From contig NC_087078.1 of NCBI RefSeq assembly GCF_026151205.1, forward strand, positions 19,642,265-19,706,264: DNA of 64,000 nucleotides, written 5' to 3'. This stretch comes from Bolinopsis microptera (lineage: Eukaryota; Ctenophora; Tentaculata; Lobata; Bolinopsidae). A program made the position numbers and the translations under genes. Below are positions 33,101-40,139 of this stretch, one piece after another (positions within the stretch are counted from its first letter, which is position 1; the number at the start of each line of letters is the position of its first letter). A model generated the notes under the pieces. It did no database searches. It was not told where the DNA came from and saw only the letters and a list, made by a program, of their open reading frames with translations.

Positions 33101-34243
33101 GCATACCACGTAAGATTTCAAATTTACCTTTGTTTTATTTTATTTAAAAAATATTTATGCTAATATTCTGACCGTGATCAAACAGCCAAAAAGGGTACTT
33201 TATTGACAGAATGCAAACCTATCAGCCTCCCTGTTTTTTGTTTGGGGACCGGTTTTTGGTACACCCGCCAATGTTAACAAAATCATATGATACATAACAA
33301 TATAATTTTATCTAATATGAGTGAAAATGAGAGTTGAAATATTGTTAATGAGCCACACCTAATACATGTAATACATGTAATAACTACTGAGACGGGGCTT
33401 AAAGATATCGCTTTGGGAGTCTGGGATCTAAATGTGTAGAAATAAGAAGTCGTTCTATATCATGAGCCTTTTCATGGAGCACCTGAAACCGGACTGCTAA
33501 AATAATGGTTCCAAATTCAGGTTTGACGAGTTTTGTGTAGGCTGTGTCCGAGAGAAGCACACAAAATTAAAAGAATGCAAAAAGAAGAAAATCGTCAAAA
33601 TAAGACCTGGTAGATTGATCAGTGACAATGATAAGAAGGATGTAGGAGTAAAGACGAAGCATGATAAGTGTACCAAGTATAAAGTTAAGGGTAAGTTGAA
33701 GCATTCCGCACAGACAGATTTTCACACTCATTCTGTCTTTAGGGAGGTTATTTTCAATCGTTGAACTCTTTTTTAGGACCTTTTTAACTTATCCGATTAT
33801 TGCATGACTAATAGTAATTAGTAAACTTAGTTCGAACACTTTTTAGCGTTTGATTTTTTTTATTTGTTATTGATTCGGCCTCCAATGAACCAGGCAATAT
33901 TTGTTTGTCTTTCTAATTCTATGATGATTATTCCATCATAGAATTGAATATTTCAGGTACCGTGGTTAAAACGAACGTAAATGCTGGTGACCGTGAAGGC
34001 AAGGACCGGCGAATAACCACCACATCACTTGGTCAAGTTGAGCTCTTTCAGGTTTGTGACAACTGTTACTATTTAACTATAAAATTGCAATTCATAACTC
34101 CGTAACCATGGTAACCATGGTAAATATCTTAAAGTTGGTAGACTTCAAGCTCAATAAAATCATAAACGCAATGATTTCTCTCGCAGATTGAGAATACTAT
34201 AACCAACCAAGGGACAGGGCCAGTATTGGTCGATGCAGTTTAG
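24029..34243 (+). CDS. Rhodopsin-like (class A) GPCR, N-terminal part uncertain
   Basis: Nine exons from 30476 to the stop at 34241-34243 chain without a phase error (363 codons plus stop). TM5 has the conserved Pro (CTVAPISLIVWKFLMRW), TM6 a CTYLP version of the CWxP motif, and TM7 GLFPLFLLVSKQFRALL, matching NPxxY-x5-F with Asn and Tyr replaced. The tail of about 235 residues is Lys-rich in places (LKECKKKKIVKI). An exon at 24406-24503 gives a TM4-like segment (RGCVAVVTVCLPALYW) in compatible phase. An exon near 24030-24190/24280 is hydrophobic in two frames, so TM1-TM3 are unresolved. The 6-kb intron holds two minisatellites, a foldback repeat and a LINE fragment. Ligand unknown; it should act as a plasma-membrane receptor. 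Confidence 0.65.
24406..24503 (+). CDS. Putative TM4 exon
   Basis: Acceptor CATTTACAG and donor GTATGTA enclose 98 nt reading NLFIWTVKRGCVAVVTVCLP and then ALYWNFLLKEKL. A basic segment followed by a hydrophobic helix suits TM4. It ends in phase 0, matching exon 30476-30585. Confidence 0.45.
24676..24768. repeat. Direct repeat with GGTGCTCTCAAGTACATAGT
   Basis: GGTGCTCTCAAGTACATAGTAAGTAGGATAAAT-type text occurs twice, starting at about 24681 and 24723. The first copy follows a CCAG acceptor and contains a GTAAGT donor, so a 24-nt in-phase microexon (VLGALKYI, 24676-24699) is conceivable. Confidence 0.6.
24955..25490. repeat. About 31-bp minisatellite with internal hairpin
   Basis: Roughly 17 copies of CCATTTTCTAGATATTGGG + TGTGCTAACACCA. 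Each unit contains GGTGT-GCTA-ACACC, a short perfect inverted repeat, so the array could form a row of small hairpins. Confidence 0.93.
25491..26344. other. GPCR intron, nothing recognised
   Basis: No exon-like frame with splice signals and no repeat was seen. The 79-codon frame at 25480-25719 begins inside the minisatellite and shows no motif. Confidence 0.35.
26345..26812. repeat. 12-bp minisatellite GACATTAGGGTA, left block
   Basis: About 38 variable copies. The array stops at the left end of foldback copy B and the same unit resumes at 28917 on its right side. Confidence 0.93.
26814..28916 (+). mobile_element. Foldback repeat copy B with tail, inside the 12-bp array
   Basis: Arms 26814-26965 and 27180-27335 match copy A; their spacer is longer (about 215 bp). 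The tail 27336-28916 aligns with 14855-16325. Both outer ends meet GACATTAGGGTA repeats. A GC-rich block at about 28737-28830 is absent from copies A and C, so it is a later insertion. Confidence 0.8.
28737..28830. mobile_element. GC-rich double-hairpin insertion in copy B
   Basis: Two perfect hairpins with TTC loops: 16-bp arms at 28741-28756 and 28760-28775, and 8-bp arms GTGCACGC/GCGTGCAC at 28780-28798. Copies A and C run directly from the equivalent of GCCTGGAAAAC to GGGGxATAATAGTA, so this block was added to copy B. Confidence 0.7.
28917..28982. repeat. 12-bp minisatellite GACATTAGGGTA, right block
   Basis: About five copies of the unit found at 26345-26812, directly after the right end of repeat copy B. 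Confidence 0.9.
28985..29690 (-). pseudogene. Non-LTR retrotransposon fragment with RNase H domain
   Basis: The minus strand reads ETITCYKYTDGSRTYSGSGA, then VYQIELTAIFEDCEYL, then LEIRWIAAHIRLWGYEKADE followed by LAKTL. This gives the RNase H acidic residues in YTDGS, QIEL and ADELA, with the TDS-type third motif replaced by YANKRSRTT. An upstream piece (VKETLQLRPVTLHLIALKNL, ELPLVIRLARTTC) sits where the region after the reverse transcriptase is expected. Frameshifts and stops mark it as a relic of a Jockey/I-type LINE. Confidence 0.75.
29691..30468. repeat. Intron with poly-G, (ACGC)n and (AC)n microsatellites
   Basis: G10 at 30001-30010, ACGC repeats at 30058-30130 passing into AC repeats to 30159, and a further AC run at 30310-30343. 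No exon was recognised here. Confidence 0.9.
30476..30585 (+). CDS. GPCR exon, TM5
   Basis: Reads SELVLVSLYCNLCTVAPISL then IVWKFLMRWRRQVNSN. The Pro lies at the TM5 position 5.50 and basic residues follow the helix. An alternative acceptor at 30468 would add seven bases but break the phase with exon 24406-24503. Donor GTAACC. Confidence 0.7.
30816..30962 (+). CDS. GPCR exon, TM6 and third outer loop
   Basis: Acceptor AACTTACAG and donor GTAGAA. Reads SRTCISSVCLLIICTYLPSD then FIHMLQLLYRLQILPNLKW. CTYLP occupies the CWxP toggle site, with Tyr at the Trp position as in some peptide-type receptors. Confidence 0.75.
31086..31165 (+). CDS. GPCR exon, start of TM7
   Basis: Acceptor TCCTCCAG and donor GTGAGA. 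Reads DTEALHKLLLSENLKMISDI then FKYIFV. Its ends are phase-matched to 30962 and 31382. Confidence 0.7.
31382..31490 (+). CDS. GPCR exon, TM7 to helix 8
   Basis: Reads LFPLFLLVSKQFRALLAVEA then YRKREFLVKRISRIL. FPxxL-x5-F replaces NPxxY-x5-F; the QFRALL segment is a typical start of helix 8. Donor GTGAGT. Confidence 0.75.
31747..31885 (+). CDS. GPCR tail exon
   Basis: Ser-rich start (KRSSVISVTSAGGAQRSFSV), then NEHHLCLHAHELNELRADFQ. The serines are possible kinase sites. Donor GTTGGT. Confidence 0.65.
31990..32240. repeat. Dispersed 230-bp repeat, copy 1
   Basis: Direct match to 38213-38432 over TTTTTTCATGCTGATTTG, GTCAAAAAAGTTTCAGTT, GTTGATGCCGTGGTGTCAGT and a TA-rich end with TTTATATATAGTAAGAT. 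Confidence 0.85.
32328..32430. repeat. 33-bp tandem repeat, three copies
   Basis: Three copies of GATGTGTGACACTxTATCTT + GTAATTCTAATAT, inside a GPCR intron. Confidence 0.9.
32455..32890. mobile_element. 436-bp MITE with at least 41-bp terminal inverted repeats
   Basis: The left end AATACCTTATCGGACCTTAT (and beyond) is the reverse complement of the right end. Inner copies of ATGTCCGTTCAA recur on both sides. Reading the element from CC to GG leaves TA on both flanks, as in Tc1/mariner-type insertions. It sits just 34 bp upstream of the next GPCR exon. Confidence 0.85.
32925..33109 (+). CDS. GPCR tail exon
   Basis: Reads ECLPNQSCLVKSSLELVKIP, then LDCDYTTDYTDHVNSVARMA and LSCLKIDLHQLH. Tandem acceptors (TTCCAG|CAG|GAG) allow an optional extra Gln, the usual NAGNAG pattern. 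Donor GTAAGA. Confidence 0.65.
33521..33690 (+). CDS. GPCR tail exon, Lys-rich
   Basis: Reads FDEFCVGCVREKHTKLKECK then KKKIVKIRPGRLISDNDKKD. The basic stretch could bind acidic lipids or act in trafficking. Donor GTAAGT. Confidence 0.65.
33957..34051 (+). CDS. GPCR tail exon
   Basis: Reads TVVKTNVNAGDREGKDRRIT then TTSLGQVELFQ and ends in phase 0 before donor GTTTGT. Confidence 0.6.
34187..34243 (+). CDS. GPCR terminal exon
   Basis: Acceptor TCTCGCAG, then IENTITNQGTGPVLVDAV and TAG. A phase-0 alternative last exon may exist at 35129-35161. Confidence 0.6.
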   Translation: MENTITNQGTGPVLVDAV

Positions 34244-35128
34244 CAACTGCGCTCTTCATAATTATATCATCTCTGAACTTCATCTCGAGTTTCTAAACTA
34301 GCATCTCTGAAATTCATATCGAGTTTCCTTATACGTACCTTGAAAGCAATGACTGAATGGTCTGAGTTTTACAACTGCACTCATAATAAATAATTAACTC
34401 TAGTTTTGATCGAGTCAGTCTAATAATGGTTTATTTTAAAGTGTTAAAGTGTTAAAGGGTTATTTAATATTTAAAGGGTTATTTAATATCTATGAGAAAA
34501 CAGACATTATTTAGAAATTAAATAATTATAATAGGGCCAAGAATTTATTTCCAAAACGTTTTACTATCTGTTCATTTAGAAAAGAGTAATTTTTTTAGAT
34601 TATACTCTTTCTTCATATATTTTTTCTATGTTTGCTTCTTTATTTGCTTGAGCTTCTTTATGTGAGTTTTTTTGCCAAATGTTTATTGTTTAATATCAAT
34701 TGTTTTCTTGTGAATTCTTCGGTGACATCTTCGTCCAAAGTCTACATCAATTTAGCCTATATTCTGCTTGAAAAGTACCCAAAATACTAAATAGTTAATC
34801 CGTAAACATGAATGTTCACTGATATTCTAGAAGTTATCATCACCTCTCTAGTCTCTCCTTAATTCTATTTCTGGATATCTTGAGTCTTGATGTCAAAATT
34901 GAGGATTGTTGGTTAATGAAATTATAAAAATTATATCAATTTACGTTTCGAGTGAACATATTTATTCATCTTCTAAATTCAAAATGCAATAAAAGTTCCG
35001 ACCGCGCCGTGCCCAAGGAAGGAACAACTATTAGTATTACATTTTTAATCTGTCTCTACACTCTAACATATCCAAACTAAAAGTAAAACTATGATCTAAG
35101 TTCCGTACCTATTATATTTGCATTCCAG
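34244..35128. other. 3' flank of the GPCR, no gene seen
   Basis: AT-rich; an imperfect direct repeat of GTTAAAGxGTTATTTAATAT lies at 34442-34490. Several AATAAA-type words occur (for example near 34155 and 34385), but which one ends the transcript cannot be told. Confidence 0.4.
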
Positions 35129-35161
35129 ATCAGCAGGGAGGTACTCCTCTCTGACAAGTAG
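35129..35161 (+). CDS. Possible alternative last exon of the GPCR
   Basis: Acceptor TTGCATTCCAG followed by ISREVLLSDK and TAG, phase 0, as required after exon 33957-34051. Confidence 0.25.
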   Translation: MSREVLLSDK

Positions 35162-35188
35162 CTTCATCACCTCACTTGTTGAATATCA

Positions 35189-35458
35189 GCGGGCTGTGAC
35201 AGCGGCCCGGGATATATCAGGTTTTATAACTAGCGGGCTGCGCGGGCCTGCTCACAGGAGGGGCTAAGTGCAAAGAAACTGCTGCTCACTGCTGCTCACT
35301 GCTGCTCACTGCTGCTCACTGCTACTAACTGCTGCTCACTGCTGCTCACTGCTGCTCACTGCTACTAACTGCTGCTCACTGCTGCTGTCGCGCGCGCGCC
35401 CCTATGCTCACTGCTGCTATACTATAAGTATAATTATACTTATACTTATAGCCCGCTG
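35189..35458. mobile_element. Possible MITE ending in CAGCGGGCT
   Basis: CAGCGGGCT at the left and AGCCCGCTG at the right are inverted. Flanks TTGAATAT and GTGGATAT are similar but not identical, so a hAT-type 8-bp duplication is only suggested. The inside is rich in GCCCG and contains the CTGCT repeat. Confidence 0.35.
35270..35395. repeat. GCTGCTCACT minisatellite
   Basis: About eleven copies of the 10-mer CTGCTGCTCA with a few TACTAACT variants. A palindrome CTATAAGTATAATTATACTTATA follows at about 35420. Confidence 0.9.
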
Positions 35459-35578
35459 GTGGATATATTACCAATTCGAGTGTGGCAATCCTCGAAAAAA
35501 ATCACAACGTCAAAAACTAGAGGATTTTTACAATAAATTTTATTCAAGTTTAACGTGATGATACTGATACTCATTGTC

Positions 35579-35860
35579 TATTCATCAAATTCTTTGTCAT
35601 ACGTATGACCCGCCGCGCACAAAGTGCGCGGCTCCCCCTGTACCGTCAGAACGACCATAGTGAAACGACCGTGGGGGTCGCAACGTGATTCACCAAATTC
35701 TTTAACTTCATTTACAACTCTTACTGCAGCTTGTTCAAATTTCCTGTCGTTTTTTAAGTTACTGTCCACGAACAATAAACATATGTTTGCATTTACTGTG
35801 CATACTACGTAAACAATTTCTAGTCTTTCTAACGAATCTTCAATTGTGGAATAAGTTTAG
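35579..35860 (-). CDS. Probable terminal exon, unrecognised
   Basis: About 93 open codons end in TAG. They read EDSLERLEIVYVVCTVNANI, CLLFVDSNLKNDRKFEQAAV and ESRCDPHGRFTMVVLTVQG. A polyadenylation signal AATAAA lies about 45 bases past the stop. The last 25 codons hold a GC-rich hairpin (35613-35631) and a second copy of an AAAGAATTTGxTGAAT motif, as if the end had been extended by an insertion. No clear acceptor and no family. Confidence 0.35.
35613..35631. repeat. GC hairpin CCGCGCAC-AAA-GTGCGCGG
   Basis: A perfect 8-bp stem with an AAA loop in an AT-rich setting. It resembles the triloop hairpins of the insert in repeat copy B at 28741-28798. Confidence 0.8.
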
Positions 35861-36514
35861 TTCGCGGAATTAGACATAACACAATTGACTCAGTTTGAGT
35901 TCTTCTAAAGAAAATGGATAATTGTTAGCCACACTCTAAACTTAATTTGTTACGGGAGATAAACCATAAACTAAAATGTTGATTGAGGTAAGAGAAACAA
36001 AAAATATAACCGTTTATTCAAGGCTAAATCTAAAAGTAGAACAAATAAAATTAGCGAATATTTAGTATCGTAGAAACAGTTCATTGAGGCCCTCTAACCA
36101 CAATCTCGAGGATAATCAGATTCAATATCGTCCAGTTGAATATTCATCTGTTGTCTAAGTTAATTAAGAAAACTGCCCCATGGTTAGTAGAAATGGAAAA
36201 GTGAGTATAGTCGATGTCCATAAAGCAGTCCTACATAAAGTTCTTTCATTGTTTTGATATTTTCGAACAACATCAAAGATATCCTGGCAGTGTTATATCG
36301 TTTCTCATCGTTTCGTTACAGTAGTGCGCACCTTTGTCAAAACATATCTATTTCAACACTGCCATTAACAGTCGTAATCGTAAGCTTGATCATGCATTAA
36401 TATTAAATATCCGGTCATATCATCACTGAACTTGCACCACACATGACAATGCTTGTCTTGACAGGACACGATCTGATCTAAAACTGAAGCCACCCAGTGG
36501 AGGTGATCTGGAGA
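35861..36514. other. No feature recognised
   Basis: AT-rich stretch between two minus-strand exons, probably intronic if they belong to one gene. Confidence 0.3.
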
Positions 36515-36731
36515 TCACCTCACTACAATCACCCCTAGTGCCAACGTCCCACTAGCCTGTTTGATTAACATGTCAAAGTTAGTCCTATGCCAGCCCCCGG
36601 AATTCCACCACCGGAACAGAGCGAGGGGTTGTCTGGTCGACGGGGAGAGACAGTAACAGTAAAACAGTGTGTCTTTTCCACCTCCACTCGAACTGCCACC
36701 ACTGTCGGTCTTCGGAATCGGGGGCTTCTGC
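36515..36731 (-). CDS. Probable exon, unrecognised Gly/Ser-linker and WW-containing protein
   Basis: Acceptor TTGCCCACAG precedes a single open frame: QKPPIPKTDSGGSSSGGGKD, TLFYCYCLSPSTRQPLALFR, WWNSGGWHRTNFDMLIKQAS, up to a TGA at 36515-36517. A donor GTGAGG at about 36523 could end the exon before that stop and lead toward 35860. GC content and composition are unlike the surrounding intronic DNA, which supports coding. Confidence 0.4.
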
Positions 36732-36865
36732 CTGTGGGCAATTATACTGATAAGTGAAGATGTTAAGTTGTGTACAAACGTAAAACATCTAAATGAAGTT
36801 CACTGAACTTCGCCAAAAAGCATCAAATTCAAACCCAGCAACATGATATTTACATGATAGTATAT

Positions 36866-37205
36866 TTGACCAAAACCCAGAATCGGGTAGAGAGGACCGC
36901 TTCCAGTGTCTCTCTTTCCCAAACAAAGGTAAATGATATTAATTTGAATAACCGTCCGTAAATGCAAAATGATACCAAGAATGAAATCGATCGCTCGCTT
37001 TTCCGAGTACAGCTGCCTTCAGGTTGTTCTTCTTAATATATTACAATTGTAATTGTAAATTAATGGGAAAAGCGAGCGACCGATTTCATTATCGGTATCA
37101 TTTTGCATTTACGGACGGTCATTCAAATTAATATCATTTACCTTTGTTTGGGAAAGAGAGACACTGGCAGCGGTCCTCTCTACCCAATTCTGGGTTTTGG
37201 TAAAA
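36866..37205. mobile_element. Foldback repeat, copy C
   Basis: Arms 36866-37005 and 37062-37205 match copies A and B (TTGACCAAAACCCAGAATC; GCGAGCGACCGATTTCATT). Confidence 0.88.
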
Positions 37206-38212
37206 TATCATCTCTACACCAGAGAATACTAAATCACAACTAAGAAAAACTTTCGGCAAATTTTCAGAATGCTTGAACAATTATCTAACTTCAATATGTC
37301 CTCAAATTTTGAATAAAATAACTCCTTGATGGCGTAACATCGATTTGAAGTTATCACTTTGTCAAAAATCAAGTTACAAAAAACGGTCAACTCGATGACG
37401 TCATCAAGTAGTTATGATGACGCCAAATAAATGTATTCAAAATTTGAAGACACATTGAATTTAGATAATTGTTCAGGCATTCTAAAAATTTACCGGAACG
37501 TTTTCCTACCTTGCTCCTTCATAAAGATATTCGCTATTGAAGTTAGTGCTTTTTTAAAGAATAATTTTATAAAAATACAAAAGTTGTGATTTAGTATTCT
37601 ATGGTGTTGGGCCATCCCTTGGTTTGTGGACCTCAGTTCTGCTTTCTATAGGTCTACATTATGCACTAGGCTAGTTTTAAAGTTGAAAATCGAAAATTTG
37701 CACACGCGGGGACACACCCAAATTGATAGAAAATTGCTAAAATCACTGAAAATTGCTATTTTCACCATTTTTATCACTTTTGAGGCCCGTTGTGATGCAA
37801 GTTCTTTTTGAAATCTTTTGAAACTTTGCATGCTTAATAAACTATATATAAAATACCAATATTCAAAAATTTATGGTGATTCAATATTGTATGCGGACGC
37901 AACGTCCGCTCAAAGTTTGCACGTGCGAAAGGTGAGAATTTTGCTCATTCGTGATTTCGAATAAATTCTGCTTTCCCACCGCCCACGACAGTTAGATGGC
38001 ATTATATATGAATTTAATGCCAACTTGAATGAGTAAAAAGTTTCATATTCAGTCAGTGATCGACAGATATGCTTATCTAAACACAACGAAATATTTTCAA
38101 AGGTCAAATTTCCAAATCGTTGAAATTAGCTCCTTATTAATGAAGTTATCAGTTTACATTTCGACTTTGTAAAGTACACTGACATTATAATCAAAAAGAG
38201 GTGATATTTGGG
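37206..38212. mobile_element. Rearranged tail of copy C, partly inverted
   Basis: 37206-37440 matches the tail in direct orientation; about 37441-38212 matches it in reverse (for example CCGTTTTCC-type and GCACGTGCGAAAGGTGAGAA blocks). This part of copy C is therefore a head-to-head composite. Confidence 0.75.
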
Positions 38213-38432
38213 GTCCTAATTCTGGGCACTAAAATTCTTATTCCTTGGCCTATTTTTTTTTTTTTCATGCTGATTTGAAGGCCATTGCGACATTTGACCC
38301 AGTCAAAAAAGTTTCAGTTTTATATCTTTTACGGTTTTTGCGGAACGTCGTGTTAAAGTTGATGCCGTGGTGTCAGTAAAATGTTACGGATATATATAGA
38401 TATATATATATATCGCCTCGCTTTATATATAG
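38213..38432. repeat. Dispersed 230-bp repeat, copy 2
   Basis: Direct match to 31990-32240, ending in the same TTTATATATAGTAAGAT. Confidence 0.85.
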
Positions 38433-38880
38433 TAAGATTTCCTTTTGTTTGGGAAAGAGAGACACTGGCAGCGGTCCACTCTACCCATGATTATGGGTCC
38501 ACTCTACCCATGATTATGGGTTTTGGACTTTGGTCAAATATATATATACTTCACGACAATCTGTTGTAAAACAGGGGTTCCAGAAAACCCACTTCCCGGT
38601 ACTCCTGAAACTTGAAACTTTTTTACCGTCGAATCGGGCAACATCTAGACGCCCTGCAAAATTCCAGATCTCTAACTCAATTTTAACATGGTTTCTAAGG
38701 CACCTGAATATAGCGATTTTGGGTTTTTTTACCGAATTTCGTATGTAAGTGCTGGCGCGTATTTTGCGCAAACTTATTTTGCGCAAACTTAAAATATGCC
38801 TGCTGGACTAATTTGGGGGAGTCTTAATGCCTGAAAAAGGGGGTAAATAGTATAGTGAGTATAATGGCAAGGGTCATTTT
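38433..38880 (+). mobile_element. Partial foldback arm and tail end, copy D
   Basis: 38433-38525 is one arm, with CCACTCTACCCATGATTATG duplicated. 38526-38880 matches the last third of the tail (CGACAATCTGTTGTAAAACA, GAGTCTTAATGCCTG). Confidence 0.75.
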
Positions 38881-39464
38881 TTTTATTTCAAAATTCAAAT
38901 AAACTTTACATCAATGTATTACAGTTATATTCAATAAAAAGACCACAATATCTCCTGTGAAGCAAAAACATGGAAAAAGAGAGCTAGAAAAATATTCATG
39001 ATACTCAACACTACCAGACTCAGCTGGAGTGAGAAACAATTATATGTAAAAACATCAAGGTAAAATTTATTTCGGCTGAACCAAAACACGGTGGTAAGAC
39101 CATAATAACATTGGTGCCGACCCTACATAAAATCATTAATAAATAATCAAGAGAACAAATTTAAATGTATACGATACCTTCTTGCTACTACTCCACAAAC
39201 TTACACGACATAACAACAAAATAACATAATTAAATAATATTATAATAAAACAATCTATAATCTAGCCACTCACGTACTGCGTGACGCGCTTGTTTCGGGT
39301 TGTTTCATTTAAAAGAAAAAACGGCGCGTTCTACTGCAGGTGCGAGGGGCAAATTATAGAGAGTATGACATTCATAAAGTAAAATATATATATAATAATA
39401 TTCCATGATGGGCCGTCTAATCAGGCCAGCATACGTCAGAAGACCAGCACTGTGATAAGACGGT
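38881..39464. other. No gene seen
   Basis: AT-rich; nothing recognised on either strand. Confidence 0.35.
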
Positions 39465-39855
39465 ATATCTTAAACAATAATCTCAGAATGTGTGTGTGTC
39501 TGTCTGTCCGCGTGTAATTTCATACTTTCATACTTTCATACGACAATGTAATGCATGTTTTCAAATATAATAGGCGGGTGTGGTGCGGAGTTAATAAGGG
39601 TTAATTTCTAAAACGATTTAAAGCGGTTCAATACTGGAGTGATGAGGCCTAATAATGACTTAATTATCCACGAGAAAGAACTGATTATGCGATTATGTTA
39701 AATACTATTGGATCCGAGGGGCACTCCGAATAGAATTGCTCACCTAATGCGGGTTTTGACTCAGTGGGTAAATACTCCTACCCTTTTTAACTGCGGCAGT
39801 GAAACCCCGGTCGAAGGCCGGGTTACACTAGTATATAAGTATTACACTAGTATAT
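39465..39855. mobile_element. Helitron-like non-autonomous element, copy 2
   Basis: Shares with 4866-5395 the TGTGTGTGTCTGTCTGTCCG / CGTGTAATTT start and the 3' hairpin CCCCGGTCGAAGGCCGGG followed by TTACACTAGTATA. It lies just past the BTB gene's stop codon. Confidence 0.5.
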
Positions 39856-39884
39856 AGATAATCTGTACTGTATATTTCGTTATC

Positions 39885-40139
39885 TTACCCGTTATCTGCG
39901 CTCATAGGAGTCAAAGGAGTATCCACTGTACTAGTCTGACTGATGGGAGAAGTTATCTCCAAACAGTGAGCCCCGTCTGACAGAGACTCTTGTTTAGCCA
40001 GGAGTAGTTTCAGCTCGCTGCTATCCAGACTGGTTGTGGCCTCCCCCTCTGAGGACACTCCGTGCGGTGCCGTCGTGTTGTTGTCCACTGTGGCACAGGC
40101 TCCGAGCTGGTTGTGGGAACTTTCTGTTACTTGTGGTAC
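39885..40139 (-). CDS. BTB gene exon 8, Ser/Thr-rich tail
   Basis: Acceptor TGTTCTGCAG; reads VPQVTESSHNQLGACATVDN, then ELKLLLAKQESLSDGAHCLE and TVDTPLTPMSADNG before TAA. Repeated Ser/Thr-Pro sites (ITSP, DTPL, LTPM) are possible proline-directed phosphosites. Confidence 0.8.
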   Translation of the reverse strand, partial: VPQVTESSHNQLGACATVDNNTTAPHGVSSEGEATTSLDSSELKLLLAKQESLSDGAHCLEITSPISQTSTVDTPLTPMSADNG

